Source of the DNA: Acanthaster planci
Taxonomy: Eukaryota > Echinodermata > Asteroidea > Valvatida > Acanthasteridae
Assembly: GCF_001949145.1 (NCBI RefSeq)
Contig: NW_019091359.1
Span: forward strand, 2,754,594 to 2,816,593
Direction of reading: 5' to 3'
DNA: 62,000 nt
Part shown: positions 49,501-62,000 of the stretch, in pieces
Layout: each line of letters opens with the position of its first letter
Numbering within the stretch: the first letter of the stretch is position 1
Position numbers and translations under genes: made by a program
Notes under the pieces: model-generated
Seen by the model: only the letters and a program-made list of their open reading frames with translations
What the model was told of the DNA's origin: nothing
The model's database searches: none

Positions 49501-52500
49501 GTTTTTTGTTAATTAAACTGAGGAAAGCGAAATTATTTGTACGAAGCTTTACACAAGATTTTTTTTCGATTCCTTGCAAATTAAAGGGCAATCCATAACA
49601 GCGATTGGGAAGAGTTCAGGCCACCGAATAAAATGATAGCCGATATCCGTATTTTGCTGCTAGAATTAGTTCAATACTTTGGGTGTTTTATGGACAAGAA
49701 TGTAAGAAAACTGCACGAAAAACTCCACTCATGACACGAATGTTTATCAAGCTCGCTACATCTTTTCCGGAAGAAAATTAAAGCAACTCCACAAGTCCCT
49801 TTCATTCATGCACGCACCCTGATTTGACAGAAACGTAAGATCCTGCCGGTGAAGGGAAAACATCAAGTAGAAAATGTGCAAACGGTAATCTTCATGATGG
49901 TTATCTTCATTATTTGTTTATTTTCATAAAAAGACATTAAAACGCTAATAAACACTCTATCTACAAGAGAACGGCAGGATGTTGTCGCACTGCATGGGGT
50001 AGAGGATGGGAAACGATTACACACGAGAATGGTGTCATTAAACGCGTGAAGTCGACAATTAATATGAAGCTCTTTAACATGCACCTGTCTCGTCAATGAG
50101 GTCAAGATATTCAGCACGACATCCCATCTTCTATTACTTTCCGTGCAATTCGATACTTAACCGTTGATACATGTTATACGTGTATATCAATCTTTCTTCA
50201 GACGCGGTGTTATAGACGGGAATAGTTTTGGCCAGGGCGATGCTCTTTTGGAAGCAGATTTTCTGGAGAGATAGTTTCAACTTGGCGACTGTCTTTGGAA
50301 GTTGTTTTTGAAATTGTCGACAAAAGTGGTTGTTTTGCTGGCTCTGTCGCCTTTGATCCTAATCTCACAGGTTTTCCGGTGTATCCTTGAAGACTGCCGT
50401 GTTCCATATCCGTCGCATGCATCTGTGCTCTATTTCAACACAGAGCCAGACTACCCCATCTCCCGTCTCAGAATTTGTCGCTCTAATCGTGGATGCTCTC
50501 ACATTACCCTTTTAGGTGGTGTGGTTATGATATTGAAAAAAATTCCCGAAGTGTTCTAATTGTTAATGGTTTTTTGTTTTAATATGCAATAACCCTTTAA
50601 AATGAATGGAATCATGAGAGACTCGGCGAGCAGCAGCGTATTTCGGACGGCTTTGTTTGCTCGGGTCTCCGCCGTTCCGTTGTCTCTGACCCGTAAATTA
50701 ATTAAGCTGGTCTCTACGGGTTACTGTGCACATGTTTGCGCATGTTTGACAATACTTCCGCGGCCAGCACCATTAAAATCTGTTGCTGTCAAAAAGACGG
50801 GGAAGGGATATACTCAGAGACCAGGAATTCAACCTACAGTAGGAGTCCAGTACTATAGGCCTATACAGAGTGAATCCAATGGTGTTTAGGTGATCCATTT
50901 CCTTCAAGTTCATCGATAATGTATGCTGGACTTCTAAGACGGTCTGAATAATGTTTAGAACAAAGTGAAGCATATTTTGGCGTTAAAAAGCAGTTACTTC
51001 AGTAGTTATTTGCTGTAACTATTTTCATGATGTCACGAATTTCTAGGAAGATTTCCTCTAACAAACCTTGAAGAAAGTTAATTTTATGCTTAGGAAATTT
51101 TTGTATTAAAATCTAGAGGAAATTCCTCTGAATATGGCCTATCCTTTTAAAGAAGAAACACTTCCTCGCGTCAGATCGGTTGGGATTCGAACCCGTGACA
51201 CTAAAAAATACACCCCCCAAAAAAAAGCTGCAACAAAAATCAAACTATCTTTATGGCGTGCCCCATTTTTCTAAATGAATAAAAAATAACGTGCTTATTA
51301 TCTTTGCATTGGCTTCTCGCTAAAACACATCTCACACGTATTGCCTTTGGTTTCAATTTAATGGAACCTCCGTTTGTCAAATATTGACAAACTTGAGGAT
51401 GTCAACGGCCATGCAACCCGCGCACACTTCAAATATCAAATATTTTAATAAATCTAGGCCATCGTCATCATCTGATGTGAAAAGGACCTCCATCAAAGCC
51501 TAAGTTGAAGCAAATATAAAATTTAAAAAATGCCATCCGTTGCAGCTTTTAATCAATTCAATATAGGGTAGTCTATTGGTAAACCTCACTTTAAAGAGTG
51601 TAAGATATTAAAAATGCTGCATGGATTTTCTGTTTTTCATTCATATACTGAAGTGGTTACAAATAGTCTTTGCAGGATTTTCTTTTTTGTAAGTACTTAG
51701 AATACCACCCTGATCTTCTGTAGATTAAGATATCGATAAAATAAGAGGCGTTTTTACTGGTTTCCCCTCTCAAGTCCTATCCTGAGACACCATTTCTCAG
51801 GGCAGGGACACCTGCTGGAATTACATCACACTAATGCCAATTCCATGCGGGCAGTCTTACACGACCTTCCCTCCCCACTACGGTTACTTCTCATTTTAAA
51901 AATTCAGAAGAACTGGTGTTATTTGTCGCTTGCAGGCTTCAGAGGGCTACGGCCGATTGCTTCCGAGCTCCCCACGGGCTAAGGTGGAAAATTGACGCTT
52001 GTTCGCAGTCGGCCTCGAAAGCGCAGCCGCATAAACGCGTTAACAGCTCTCTGGAGCACAGGTGCTGACTAGGAATGTTGAAAATACAGGCCTTACCTGT
52101 ATTTCGTTGGCTACTGAGAATGTTCTGTTGTTGAGTTGTGCTTTTTATCAAAATGGACACCTTCGTTCATGATGACCAAATTGAATGGATGACAATCTAA
52201 ACTTTAAACTGCGAAAATTAGAACATCTCTTCATAAATTTGTGAATTCGTATCTGGTTCTGTTTATCTTTTGTAAAGTTTCTTTGTTGTCTATTGGTCGG
52301 CATTCCGTAATTTCTTGTGACGATTCTTTCCAATGATACTGCCAATGGTGTGTTAAAACAGAATTTTATATGCATATAAGTAAAAACAGGACTCCATTTT
52401 TCTTACCGGAATTTGTGATTCGAATCCTAAGTGGAAGAAGCTGTAGCGTAATACCGTTCTTGACTGAGTTTGTGTTCACCACATACACTAGGCAATGTCA

Positions 52501-52554
52501 ACCCAGTCTGGTGCTTGGATAATGACCTGACTATTGAAAGTTTGTCAGGTTGAA
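40532..52554. other. Gene-poor stretch
   Basis: No convincing exon seen. G/C-tract repeats lie near 44280-44460. A perfect polymerase III B-box on the minus strand (ggttcgaatcc, plus coordinates 51183-51193) stands alone with no matching A box or tRNA fold, so it is likely a SINE scrap. An A-rich tract lies at about 48160-48200. Confidence 0.5.
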
Positions 52555-52960
52555 GAGTTTGTTTATGAGTGGATGGCCGATTGGCTGGATGACGGTTTGG
52601 CTACCATTTGGTTGGCTAGCTAGAGCTGGCTCCCCGACTGTTTCTGGCATTGCTGCTGTTGGAGTAATTGTTCTGCCGCTTGGCTTTGTTGTTTGGCTCA
52701 TTGGCTTGCTGGGTGATTGGCTGGTTGTGTGGCTGGCTGCATGGTTTGTTGGCCGATAGGCTGATTCTTTGGCTGCCTGTTTGTCTCATTGGCTAGCTGG
52801 CTGCTTGGCTGGTTGCATGGGTGGCTGATTGATTGTTTGTGTGGCTGGCTGTTTGACTCATTGGCTTTCTGGGCAATGCTGGCTGATTGGCTCATTGGCT
52901 GGCTGTTTAGCCAGCCTGTTTGGCAGTAGCTGTTTTCCTGGTTGGCTACTTTAGTTTTAG
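52555..52960. repeat. Degenerate TTGGCTGG-type tandem repeat
   Basis: Dozens of imperfect copies of ttggctggctg and related words (gattggctg, tttggctca) fill about 400 bases. The minus strand reads as an artefactual Asn-Gln-Pro-Ala-rich open frame, so any ORF here should be treated as repeat-derived. Confidence 0.9.
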
Positions 52961-54501
52961 TTCGGGGTGAATTAGGTATTTTCAAGTCAGCCGGTTGGTA
53001 TGCTAGGGGAACAGACTCATTTGTTTGAAGTCCCTGCATATCTAGAATAATCCAACTACATCACGTTGACTTCCGCATAAGACACAAGAGCCACAAAGAC
53101 AAGGCGATTTACCGTGTCGATATGCATAATGCAATGATACATGCAAAGTGCAATAGTCCTTTCATCGAATTCCTACCGCCCCACTGAGCAGGTCTCGCCC
53201 AATCAAGTCATCCCTTCAGACGAACTGTAAACTTGAGGATTCTCCGTGGCAACTGTCGTTGCCACGAACCTGATGGGCGGAACTTTTCGATTAATATTCC
53301 TCTTCCGCACGAGAGACGCCAAAGGGTATTACTCGATCCGAGCGAGACTTGGAAGTTTCATTTCAGAATCATTTATAATATGCCGGCACGAGTTTGCTGT
53401 GGGAATTAAAAGGAAACTGGCGAAATTCAATATATTAACTAGTTCCTGACCTTTTTCCTAATGATAGCTGGAATATGCTGCGCGTATTGATAAACCACAA
53501 GCTTTGGAGAAAACTTGTTAAATCGACGAGTTTTCTCTCAATTGTCAGCCAATCGCATATCAGTTGAGGGTCATATTGCTTGTTTCACTGCCTTCATTGG
53601 CCGTAAACCTATGGGAAACAGGAAGTAGCTTATATATTTGCCACTGTAGCAAATGAATTCGGACACGGTCACGCGACGTCTCCCAATTTATCTTGACACT
53701 TTCGAATTCTTGTGGAGTTTCAACAGTTTCGAAGACAATCTGTGCGGCTCCAAATGCTTTTTATAACGTACATAATGCATGGGTGTGCGAAAGCTGCCAT
53801 TTTCACGGACAGTGACGCAAATACTTGTCTTGAAATCAAGACTGACAACAAAGGAAGACTATTTGCATACGATTAAGTATGTACACATCGGCTAAGGCAA
53901 GAACGAAGCAAAACGTCAGCACTAAATTATGCACGCTGCGCATATGACGTCAAATATTACAAACATCCACAGGTTCGTTTTCACTCAGTATTATGCTCGA
54001 CAGGAGGGTTTGCCCTGAAATTGTCGATGAGCCCGCCAAAAAGCTTCCCATGACTCAGCACATGTTGATTTCTGACTGTTTTCATTGTCAACTCACTGTA
54101 GACGTCATAGGCTCTGTAGCTGTTTAAGTTTATAAAGGAATCCCATTTTTGGATCAATACAAAAATAACTGCCAGCATACGAAGGATTATTAAGGTGTTG
54201 GATTGTGGGGCCTAAATTGAAAGCTTCATTTCTTAACTTTAATAAAACTGACACGCAGTGATAAAGACAAAACTTATTTTAAGCGATTAAAACAACAGAA
54301 ACTTAGTCAATGAAAAACTTCTTCGTCTTCGGGAAACAAATTACAAAACTGGTGATCAAGATAAATATTTGTTACAAGACCACTTTAAAACAGCTATATA
54401 CTTCCAATTATTCTCTTCAGATATGTGAAATAAAATCAGACCCATTTCCATGAAATGAACTAATCATAAACTCTCAGCTCGCCCCCGAAAAAGTCCTTTA
54501 C

Positions 54502-54652
54502 CGCCCCCGAACCTCGACTGTCTCGAAGAGGGCGTGAATTCGCAAAATTCCTCCCGCAATTGAGCGATTCCAACAAGTGGGAACCAGACACGAGGAGACA
54601 GAGGCAAGAGTGCCGCTAGGACAACAACATGATTGAGTGTGACACCGGGCAT
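54502..54652 (-). CDS. Weak candidate first exon, minus strand
   Basis: From ATG at 54652 the minus strand encodes MPGVTLNHVVVLAALLPL, a hydrophobic start that could be a signal peptide, then an Arg/Glu/Phe-rich stretch up to a good donor ggcg|gtaaag (exon end 54502). Local GC is higher than its surroundings. I found no partner exon downstream, so this is only a possibility. Confidence 0.2.
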
Positions 54653-55671
54653 TAATGGATAGAAGCTACCGGAGTTATTGACGAGACGCGGGCTGACACT
54701 CGGCAAATTTCACCCCGGTCGCTCCCCTCACCGACCGATCAGACTTTTTGCAGGTTGGCCACTGCAGAATGCCTGTGTTGCAATGTCGATTTGATCCCCC
54801 CCCCCGCAATACACGTTGGGATTGGACTATCGCTAAGTGCATAAATTGTGATACACTGAAGAGAGTAATTGCTTCTGTGTCCGGGTTTTTAATATAGATG
54901 CCCAGAGAAGCTATCGTAAAGGGTGGTTTCATTGAAGACAGGTGCAAGATTTAACAAGCAGACGTGTGGTGATATTTTTGAAAAGTAACGTCTCAAGTTT
55001 TTTTGAACAATCAATTGCAATTACGCTGGGAAGGCGGAGGGATTAATGGAGGGTAATGAGAGTTTCACTGGAAAGCTCTGGTGAACCCTCCACTGGATGG
55101 GCTTATAGATATGGGTTTAAAACATTCAGGTCTGGCGAAGCCTTAACACATGAGAGAGGTAGGGAATTCTGTCCCCCCCCACATGAGAGAGAACATCCAA
55201 ACTTTCGAATCATCAGATAATTTACGGTTTGAATGAAGATCATTTTTATAAAGGGTCACATGCATGGAACAAGTGATTTAATACCCAAGCCGTTGAGTTC
55301 ATTTTCTGCATTCTCCGGATAGCTGTCAGAATGTACAACTGGTGTCAGTCTGGATGGCAGTCAACACGAAAGAATCTGGCAAATGAATGTGTATATCAAG
55401 GAGGTTCAGGGAGACAGGTTTGATGAACGTCTTCGATGGGTCGCTGGAGGAGTAAGAGATATACGACATCAAGAGAATGACAAAGTGACTCTCATGGAGA
55501 GCGGTTCTACAGTAGATCCATAGACCTATGCGGCAAGAGAAACTGTCAGTGCAATAGTCAGGTGTCGTCTATCTGTTGTCTTATCATTAAAATGGCGGCT
55601 TTTAAAATGTCTCATATCGGGTTACGTCAATTTTGGTTTGATCGACAAGTAAGACTAGGTCTTGGCGCAAC

Positions 55672-55701
55672 ACAAAACACACTGTTTACAGTGTGTTTTG
55701 T
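55672..55701. repeat. Perfect 13-bp hairpin
   Basis: acaaaacacactg and cagtgtgttttgt flank a 4-base loop ttta. No terminator or RNA gene context; function unknown. Confidence 0.9.
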
Positions 55702-58700
55702 CGAGGCACTGATGACCATCACCATGAATATTGGTTCACGTGTTGTATTCCCAATCCATCATTTTCCTATTTACCAAATTATTAATGGACTGCCGGATCT
55801 CCAATAATGCAGCACCTGTCGTGTACACTAGTCACGCGGGCCGGATCAAGTGTGAAACACTGCACTTTTTGTCTTCATGGGCTGGGAAATCAATTTCATT
55901 CAGAAATCACATTAACCGCCGCTTGCGCTGTTTTCGGCCGCTTTGCAAATCCAATCGTGTACCTGGACTCATCAACTATACCACCTGCAGTGTGATGGGT
56001 TAGCGAGGGCATCATTAATCAGTTTGCAACCATGAGATCCTATGACCTGGTGTTTGGCTCTATGCTTCTAACGGTTAGAGTGTTCGAGTAGTATTAAGTC
56101 TTTGCTCGGCCATCGACTCACTCCACCCTACCGCAGTTTATTCTGTTCTCCGCCAGATATGGTGTTCGAGCATATAGGCATCGTCAGAAAGGGGGATATC
56201 TTTTTCCAGTGGGATTAAAATCACTCAGCAACAAATTGACAAACCATCAACTTAGAGGGGGTCAGTACTGAACAAAGTTGAATTTTCATCCATTTTCCTC
56301 CCTTCTTTTCGTTTCTTTCCTTCCCCTTTCCCTTCCCCGCCCCGCCCCTTTTGTTTTTCTAATCTAACCACCCGCACCCTTGCCCTCCATGACGACCATA
56401 TACGTTCACGTTGATCCACAGCGAGATTCCCCAAAGACAGATCGAATTCGGACAATACACGCGATCGACAGTCTCCTCATTGTTGAGAAATCTTCCACAA
56501 AAATCAAACAACCTGTCAAAAGACGCTCAAAGTTCCTCCCGTCTCTGATGATGACTGTAGTTACGTTTGCTCCTAGGACGAGGAGCGGGCAAGAGATCCC
56601 TATCCTCTCCGGTGGAATTACTCGGGGCGTTCCATTGAAAACGGACGAGTATAAAGGCTGCATGCTCGATAGGAAATCGAGTAACTCACTAAATGCCAGA
56701 TATCCTGCAGCTATCCTCACTGTGCTATATATATCCCGTGATAATCTGAGACACCAAGTTTTCGCAGCTGGGGGGAGGCATTTAACAGTTTCTATCTGTA
56801 ACCATGATCTGTGTGAGGGGGTGATGCCAAAGTTTGGGGCTTCTTTGGGAAGGAAAGGGAAATGAAATAACCCGTGATTTGGTTCCTCTTATGTGGGATG
56901 TCCCGCTCCCTCCGACAGTTGGAAATCAGGCGAATAACTCGGAGCCATTCGGGAGTGTCAGATATCATTTGCGATGCAGTTTGTCCAGCTCAGACTATGA
57001 GTTAGGATCCTGCGTCTTTTTGTAAAGATTTTTCCCCCATGCTTGTGTTTGGGAGTTACCCCCCCCCCCTTCAAGGCTTTATATGTCTCTCCGGGTTTCT
57101 AAGTATCTGTAAGCCACATCGGTGCTACAGGTCGTAAGAGGAACCTGTTTCGATGAGGAATAAACAAACTGATGCTAAAAGTCATCTAACTAACCTTCTT
57201 GTATGTCATTTAATGTTACATATACTGTCGCTGTCAGTGCAAGTAAGTGATGTGTTAACCATAACGATGGTGTTTCTACCTCAATTGTCTTTTACAAGCC
57301 ATAGCTTTTTCGTAATACTTTACTGTCGACCATAATCTTTGTCACTCCCCGGTGATTGGATTACAAGTACGGACACAGGGGAGGACGAGTACCATGAAGC
57401 AGGAGAAGATCCCGAGGACTTGTCAGAGTCAAGAGTCTTTGTAAAAAGGCTCAATAAACCCAGCATTTAAAGCCCGCAAACGTTGCTAAGGAAACGTCGC
57501 CAATACGTCACATGAATGTGAGCATCCTTCTTGATAAATGTCTGTTGAAGAAAACTATCAAGATCATTCATGACTTAATGAACGTCTAGACAAGCAAAAT
57601 GCACTATAGTTTGAAAGACGTTTTCCATCATACTCTTCGTCTACCTCGGGAGAGGTTTTTCTTAAACCATTTTACCGTGGATCGGCAAGCTTTAAGTACG
57701 ACCATTCGCCTTTGAAAATATCAATAGTTTATGGGCTTCGAGCTGGATCGAGAGGGGAGAAATTTCGCTTGCAAAGGCGGTTCCTTTGGTAGTTGCGGCG
57801 CATCGGTGGTTTCACGAACGACTATGAAAAGAAAGCGTTGCAGTAGCATCGCTACTAACAAAATGAACACATCCGACCAGCATGGCTCTTTTCAACCGAT
57901 GAGGGGGTGCTTCTGTTCGGGCCGGATAGAGATCCTTCAGCCACATGTGGTTCGACACAAACACTAACCAGTCTCATTTACAGTTCTGTGTTGGCGGTCA
58001 TCAGATTGGTGGTTTCCTGGTTATTACCATAAACCTACAGCTCTGCACTTTCAAGAACAAGGCCATGTTTAAAGATATTCCAGTAACAACTTGTTGAGGG
58101 AGAGAGTTTGGTAACTCTGCCCGTTGTTAACTGTTGTGCCTATGACGGAAGTCTTCAACTTGCGTGCTTAGATGCAAGGTGCATCGATCTTTGAAGCCGC
58201 GGTAAATACCTTTTACCATCCTAAAAGCATTTGCTATCTTTCAATCTCATGCGTTTGGGGGGGGTAGGAGGGGTGATAATATGAAGTCATGGTCATCCAA
58301 CCAAAACCCATTTCCTGATCCGGCAAAATACCGTGTGCTTTGTGGCGCGTAGCCAGGGTAACATCGTCTAAAATACTCGGCTTGTCACCGGCGCAGTCGC
58401 GCAGCTGGCCTCGCTTCCGTGGATCCGGGAATCCTAACCAGTTGGTGCTCTGGTTTGATTAGTTTTTCCTTCTTTGGCGAAGGCTTTGGTTAGTATGAAT
58501 TGTCTTGGTTTCTTTTCCGAGTATTAAGTCATCGTGCCCAGAATGCCACCAAGGGTTTGGGGCTTTATCGAATTATTTTGCGGTTTTTAGTTGTCATTGT
58601 CCATTAACCAGGTATTTACATTGCGAAATGTTTCAACCATAAGATATATTTCACTATATTGCATTAGACAACCACACCGGAACGAAAAAAACTTGTGGCT

Positions 58701-60135
58701 TCTATATTTAGTCGCTGGGGATGTCCCCTCGCGAACCCATTTGGCATTGAAGTTGTCATGAAAGTTTCTCGTGATCATTTGAACAAACATCCCTACCGTG
58801 AATACCCACAGGCACAGTCAACCCAATGCTCCGCGGGGGCCAGCCCCGGCAACCAGTTTAGTATCGTGATTGACATGAATCTTGATGTCTGGATATAAAG
58901 CCCGACGTTGAAACAATCTCATCCCATACACTCGAGTTTTTCCTGATGGTTATTCATTTTCCCAATTTTAAACTGCTCCTTTTAATGGTAGATAATGGGC
59001 TTATTTACGACGGACCTTTAATTTGAAGGTCACGAAGAAAATGGAACAGGAAAAAAGTTACACAGATAAATCGCAAGCTTTAAAAATATATTTGCTAAGA
59101 AATAACTTTCTATTCAACACAGTTCACGCACCATTAATACAGTCACCGTCACCATTAACAGTCTTAACTTTGTACACGATGGGGAAACATTTCCAAGTGA
59201 AACATATTTAGTTAAAATAGCCACCCAAATGTTTGCAAATGCTTAGAACGTCTCAAACTCATGAACATACCAGTCACATGGGGTTAGTTATTGATTTTGG
59301 TTGATTGACAGATATCCCTGGTGTGGTTGACCTCCGACTACAAAACACCTGAGGATAGGCGAGCCAGTTGGCACCACAGCGATACTGCCCACCTGTCTGG
59401 TCCGAACAAGGCACATGTAACTGTGTCAAGTTTCAGCAAATCGGATTGCGAGAACCCTTTTGACAACTGATTAAGCGAAAAATACCTGGAATTTGACTAA
59501 AATGCGTGGTATGCTATTGTCTGCCAACCCCCGCGACTTTTCTGGAATAACAAGTACACTCTCTCGTCTTCTGTCCGGAAACTCCTTTACACGAAGATTA
59601 AGTTTTATCTGAAACTTTCACTGGCGTTTCGTTTTAAGACGAACAATGGGCTGTGGGGTCGATGGACCGATTGATTACATGGAAATGAATGACTGAAACA
59701 ACATAAATGTGCCGGAGAGAGTATGACTGTTGATAAGATCTCAAGTACTCTTCAACTCGACAACTAACAGCCTGATCTTGAATGACAGGTTGTTGAAATT
59801 GAAAAATTGAAAGAAACGTGTAGGCAACTGTAAAGAGGAACTCGAAAATGTTTGCTGCGGAGAATTCAGAACTGAGTGTAAAAACTGAGTGTGTTTTGTA
59901 TGGCATTTACTTTATTTATTGTAGCCATATTGGTGACAGCTTTGTCTCATCGAGAGAACAGCACTTGTGTTTGAACTTGATAACTTGCAGGCCTATCTCC
60001 TAGTCTTAGGCTCAGTCTCCGGCCAAAGGTTTTCATCAAGAGACGCGTACAAGTCGGTTTACTTCAGGGTAGTCCTAACTCGACATGTAGCTCATTGGAA
60101 CTGATACATTGAGACACGAAAGCAGTGGGAATTAC

Positions 60136-60311
60136 CTGTAGTGTAGGATGCTGGGTAATATCGACTGAATATGCTCCATGGATTGGTCGCTGTGGCGGTG
60201 AACGACCTATGGACGACGCGTGCCAATTGAAAATGGTCGGTGTCCGTCCGTTTATTCTAACCCCATAGCACTCACCCGTCACACAGTCGTCTCCCCCGCC
60301 CACATGCTCTC
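60136..60311 (-). CDS. Candidate exon of an unidentified minus-strand gene
   Basis: A 176-nt segment on the minus strand bounded by tcattttag (acceptor, before 60311) and cctacactacag|gtaatt (donor, after 60136). It is open in one frame with GGGDDCVTGECYGVRINGRT and a Pro/His-rich end. Entering phase is 1 and leaving phase is 0. I do not recognise a domain. GC is higher than its surroundings, which suits a real exon. Confidence 0.3.
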
Positions 60312-61636
60312 CTAAAATGAATACGTTTAGGCGACAAGTTGTCACACCGACCAGACTATCTGAATTACATAGGGGAATTTAACTTTTTAATAAAGGTGTA
60401 GCCATTAGAATGTCATCATAATACAAAATAAGTATTCAATATATAAGGACAATATAAGTTTCTAAGGCAAGGAAATCGTCAGATTGACGAAGAGTTTTGA
60501 AAATTTGTTGCCACAGGAAACAAATTTATTCCAAGCAGCTTCATGATAAGTTTATCAGAAAAATCGAGTCCTGAAATTACGATTGCATCTATGGCGACAG
60601 AAGGCCTGTGAAGACAAATTACTTGAAAACTTGTGTGTTACTTGTGAGATAAATTTATTCAATTACTTATTTACATTGTTGATTTGGTCCTTTTCCAGAC
60701 GAATACAGAAAACATGGAGAAGTCTTCAGAATAAACCGTCTACGTTCGGCGTTGCCGCCGTGCATGATGTTACTTAGGCCTACTATGAAATTCTGAACTT
60801 GAGTTTGTGTTGATTCTTGAAGTCTGATCAATTTGTCTCATTCTGATTAAGTCAAATCAAATCGGTCGCGACAGGGTGGACATCCTCTTAATATTTGAAG
60901 GGAAATGCACTCGGATCAGCCATTTAGTTTACTTGAATAGACACGTCTCAGACACTTGTTTTGCATATCACTGCTTCGGCAAATAACTAAGCGGTAATAA
61001 TTTGATTGGTAATGCAGTGGATTCCAAATAATTTATCGATGATTTACCGAAATAGTTGCATCTCCTGTCTTTATATCAGTGAGCATGTTAGCTGTAAAAG
61101 GGAAAAATATGTAAGTCATGGAGTTGTCTGTTACGACTGTGCCGTATTATTTTAGTTGAGAAGTTGGTAATCTCTTTCTCCCAATTTGGTCAACTTTATA
61201 TTCTTTTTGTCAAACGAAGTTCAACATATTTTATTGGTCTTTAAAATGGAAAATTTCTGACTCCTGGACTGGGTCAAAGGTCAAGTATCTCCTGGCTTTT
61301 TTATCCGTGTTGAAAACACTACCTGTCAGATGTGAAGCAAAGACAAGTGGGCCACAGAACAAACCAGCAATGCATATCTCGGATTTTTTGGCCAAATTAC
61401 ACCCCTCAAGTAGTACTTGAAAACAAGTGATGTTTACCCCCACAGACCCCATACAAGGAAGTAGGTTGGTGTGGTGATTACAGCCAAGAATTGGCAAAAT
61501 TGAGTAATGGGAATAAATGTTTTGTGGACTCGGTGTTTGTCACTGTTCCTCAGAAACCTTTTTACTGTTCTTGTTTGTGACGAAAAATTTGTTGGTAGCC
61601 TCAAACCCACATTTTGTTCTCAACATGTGTTCTCCC
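60312..61636. other. Non-coding or intronic stretch
   Basis: AT-rich; no feature recognised. It would be an intron if the two minus-strand candidate exons flanking it belong together. Confidence 0.4.
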
Positions 61637-61774
61637 ACCTCTAAATTTATAGAATTTGTTTGTACCGACCAGCGGGGTGAGGCAATGGGCTCCCGGGAGA
61701 CCTGGCTGTTCTGTACGGTAGGCCCCATCCAGGTGCGAACGGTGTTGGATAGCGTGGCGATGGACATGTATCCA
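61637..61774 (-). CDS. Second candidate exon of an unidentified minus-strand gene
   Basis: On the minus strand an acceptor gcaacgtttcag is followed at 61774 by an open, GC-rich frame with SGYMSIATLSNTVRTWMGPT and VSREPIASPRW. The donor could be ag|gtggga after 61637, or an earlier GT near 61668. Its leaving phase does not match the entering phase of 60136-60311, so another exon would be needed between them. No family recognised. Confidence 0.28.
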
Positions 61775-62000
61775 CTGAAACGTTGCATTGTTTAGTAAAT
61801 ATTTACAACTCGGAACGCACAATTTGACATCAGCTTGAGGTTACTTAGCTGAGACTTCGTGAGTAGGAACAAATATAGATACAAATCATAACCTGAATTG
61901 AAATTAAAAGCTTACTACTAATCATTTCGGTTATTGTTCATTCCCTAATACCATTTTCATTATGGAACAAACTTCAAAGAATTCTACCCACCTCTAAACA

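Larger units (their letters stand above)
52961..60135. other. Gene-poor stretch with minor palindromes
   Basis: Holds cgtggcaac/gttgccacg (53245-53266), a perfect 13-bp hairpin (55672-55701), an X-box-like gttgctaaggaaac (57482-57495) and a C run near 57060. The longest open frame (56380-56865, plus) has no domain and overlaps an equally open minus frame. Apart from a weak candidate exon at 54502-54652, nothing looks coding. Confidence 0.5.

Noticed and set aside
51182-51194. Possible tRNA gene (perfect B box on the minus strand)
   Set aside because: No A box, acceptor stem or cloverleaf can be built around it; at most a SINE scrap.
52698-53039. Asn/Gln/Pro-rich open frame on the minus strand
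   Set aside because: Produced by the TTGGCTGG-type tandem repeat; no independent coding evidence.
56380-56865. 161-codon open frame on the plus strand
   Set aside because: Starts at TTG, has no domain or splice context, and the minus strand is equally open over the same bases.
34016-57495. Cluster of RFX X-box sites as a ciliary-gene regulatory signal
   Set aside because: The degenerate consensus is expected by chance many times in this length, and no target gene is visible.
1-62000. CRISPR array, bacterial operon, phage or plasmid features
   Set aside because: The window is clearly intron-bearing animal DNA; no regularly spaced repeats or prokaryotic gene layout.

Overview
This is a eukaryotic genomic window from a metazoan. 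GT-AG introns, phase-compatible exons and extracellular-receptor domains are all visible. The domain repertoire (discoidin, C-type lectin, CUB, LDLa and LRR joined to a relaxin-receptor-like 7TM) and a palindromic repeat that I recall from echinoderm DNA suggest a marine invertebrate deuterostome. My best guess is an echinoderm, possibly a starfish. The species assignment is inference; I could not run a search.

Positions 277-32952, + strand, hold one very large gene that is incomplete at its 5' end. I could chain 37 exons by hand. Every junction uses GT-AG and the reading frame stays open across all 36 introns. The joined in-window coding length is 7,062 nt (2,353 residues plus stop). Domain order is: C-terminal half of an F5/8 type C (discoidin) domain, two complete F5/8C domains, a C-type lectin domain (CTLD), a Ca-binding-type EGF, a compact CTLD-like unit, three CUB domains, a CTLD with an intact QPD/WND sugar-site signature, a short linker, a divergent cysteine-rich CTLD-like unit, seven LDLa modules, an LRR N-cap, a polybasic (furin-type) exon, six 72-nt LRR exons, a hinge, a rhodopsin-class 7TM in one exon, and a cytoplasmic tail in two more exons. 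The LDLa-LRR-7TM core is that of the type C LGR / relaxin-receptor (RXFP) / snail GRL101 family. The lectin/discoidin/CUB extension in front of it is the striking part of the window.

The introns carry mobile-element debris: a palindromic MITE (6377-6618), a short inverted-repeat element (21233-21364), a likely non-LTR retrotransposon 3' end (about 21788-21890), hAT-like termini, a four-copy 61-bp tandem repeat (4539-4780) and a tRNA-like A-box fragment (25060-25081).

From about 33.2 kb to 62 kb I see no convincing gene. This half holds G/C-tract repeat remnants, an inverted-repeat pair (about 40074-40531), a TTGGCTGG-type degenerate tandem repeat (about 52555-52960), a few palindromes, and three weak candidate exons on the minus strand (54502-54652, 60136-60311, 61637-61774). 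It may be intergenic DNA or long introns of a minus-strand gene lying mostly outside the window.

Inferred working of the receptor: multiple lectin, discoidin and CUB modules could capture glycan, lipid or protein ligands. LDLa and LRR modules would present the signal to a G-protein-coupled 7TM, and a polybasic site between the two halves could allow proteolytic separation or shedding.
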